Shown piece by piece: positions 63,632-64,000 of a DNA stretch of 64,000 nucleotides. This DNA is from Bombella apis (GTDB taxonomy: Bacteria; Pseudomonadota; Alphaproteobacteria; Acetobacterales; Acetobacteraceae): NCBI RefSeq assembly GCF_018221685.1, contig NZ_JAGJTM010000003.1, positions 1-64,000 on the forward strand. Direction: 5' to 3'. Each line of letters opens with the position of its first letter. Position 1 is the first letter of the stretch. The translations under genes were made by a program, and so were the position numbers. Below the pieces are notes generated by a model that saw only the letters and a list, made by a program, of their open reading frames with translations, had not been told where the DNA came from and did not search any database.

Positions 63632-64000
63632 TTACAGCTTCTTGACGATGATCTGGGACAGATCCCGAACAGCCCCATGGGCTGCACTGGTCGTCATGGC
63701 CGCATAAGCCTTCAGAGCCGTGGAAACGACACGTTCACGCTGAGGCTGCCAGCCTGCAGAGCCCTTCCCATGCATGGCAGCACGGCGCGCTTCAAGCTCT
63801 GTCTCCGACACTTCCAGATGCAGACGCCTTTCAGGAATGTCGATGATAATGGTATCACCTTCTTCCACTAGGCCGATCAGACCGCCTTCAGCGGCTTCCG
63901 GAGACATGTGACCAACAGAAAGCCCAGAACTCCCGCCTGAAAAACGTCCATCAGTAATCAGTGCGCAGGATTCTCCCAGCCCCATGGATTTAAGATAGCT
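63632..64000 (-). CDS. ilvD: Dihydroxy-acid dehydratase, C-terminal part (runs off right edge)
   Basis: The last ~122 residues of IlvD are visible, open to the window edge; an internal ATG at 63985 is not the start. [20 protein letters not shown] and [19 protein letters not shown] are the conserved C-terminal signature; the Ser in GRFSGG lies in the catalytic region. IlvD dehydrates dihydroxy-acids in valine and isoleucine synthesis using an Fe-S cluster, whose ligands lie outside the window. The final helix [10 protein letters not shown] replaces the more usual end. Confidence 0.93.
   Translation of the reverse strand, partial: SYLKSMGLGESCALITDGRFSGGSSGLSVGHMSPEAAEGGLIGLVEEGDTIIIDIPERRLHLEVSETELEARRAAMHGKGSAGWQPQRERVVSTALKAYAAMTTSAAHGAVRDLSQIIVKKL

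Noticed and set aside
1..64000. CRISPR array or insertion sequence
   Set aside because: No regularly spaced repeats and no transposase, integrase or terminal inverted repeat were found on reading through the window.

Overview
The window looks like chromosome of an acetic acid bacterium (Acetobacteraceae, Alphaproteobacteria), with a general resemblance to the small-genome sugar/bee-associated genera such as Bombella, Saccharibacter or Gluconobacter. This rests on gene content and protein style, not a database search: a polyol-type RbtT/DalT MFS carrier, the alphaproteobacterial DUF1013/TrcR and DUF3126 proteins, the NrdR-NusB-ThiL order, LapA-PyrF-TrpF, and moderately GC-rich codon use. No phage, IS element, CRISPR array or rRNA was found.

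Left edge to ~15 kb is a capsule/exopolysaccharide locus. A GH66-like dextranase runs off the left edge. Just upstream of it is a decapitated reading frame, where GC-rich sequence gives way to a strikingly AT-rich block (about 0.69-12.4 kb). That block carries a fatty-acid-hydroxylase-like protein, an outer-membrane Wza/KpsD-type export lipoprotein, KpsE, KpsM and KpsT (the ABC-dependent capsule exporter), two paralogous GT32-like glycosyltransferases with repeated C-terminal modules, and three GT4 glycosyltransferases. Base composition then returns to normal for KpsS- and single-module KpsC-like proteins (predicted Kdo-linker transferases). A divergent LtaS/OpgB-like phosphoglycerol transferase follows.

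From 16.6 to 30.8 kb come gpmA, a polyol MFS transporter, an iron-storage pair (bfd and bfr, convergent, with a near-perfect Fur-box palindrome upstream of bfr), an NfsB-like nitroreductase, tRNA-Ser(GGA), and lapA-pyrF-trpF. Then come a 1066-residue glycosyltransferase with six N-terminal repeats, an M20 peptidase, pdxA-pdxJ for vitamin B6, a BamE/SmpA-like lipoprotein and a DUF3126 protein.

From 30.8 to 45 kb are pepP, prmA and uvrD/pcrA as one leftward unit; a tandem pair of RadC proteins that appear to have lost complementary halves of their function; trcR-purE-purK; rpmE; mscL with a coupled exported protein; secD-secF; a Gfo/Idh/MocA oxidoreductase; and a small superinfection-immunity/SHOCT protein.

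From 45 to 64 kb are uup (ABC-F), cydD-cydC, an OmpA-like lipoprotein coupled to recQ, a PCuAC-like protein with an altered copper site, nrdR-nusB-thiL, a GNAT-like protein, an SDR, glk, tRNA-Cys(GCA), tolC, valS, and the C-terminal end of ilvD running off the right edge. Many convergent gene pairs are closed by clear bidirectional hairpin terminators. The observations most worth a second look are the RadC pair, the AT-rich capsule block with its tailed GT32-like enzymes, the repeat-bearing giant glycosyltransferase, and the broken boundary next to the dextranase.
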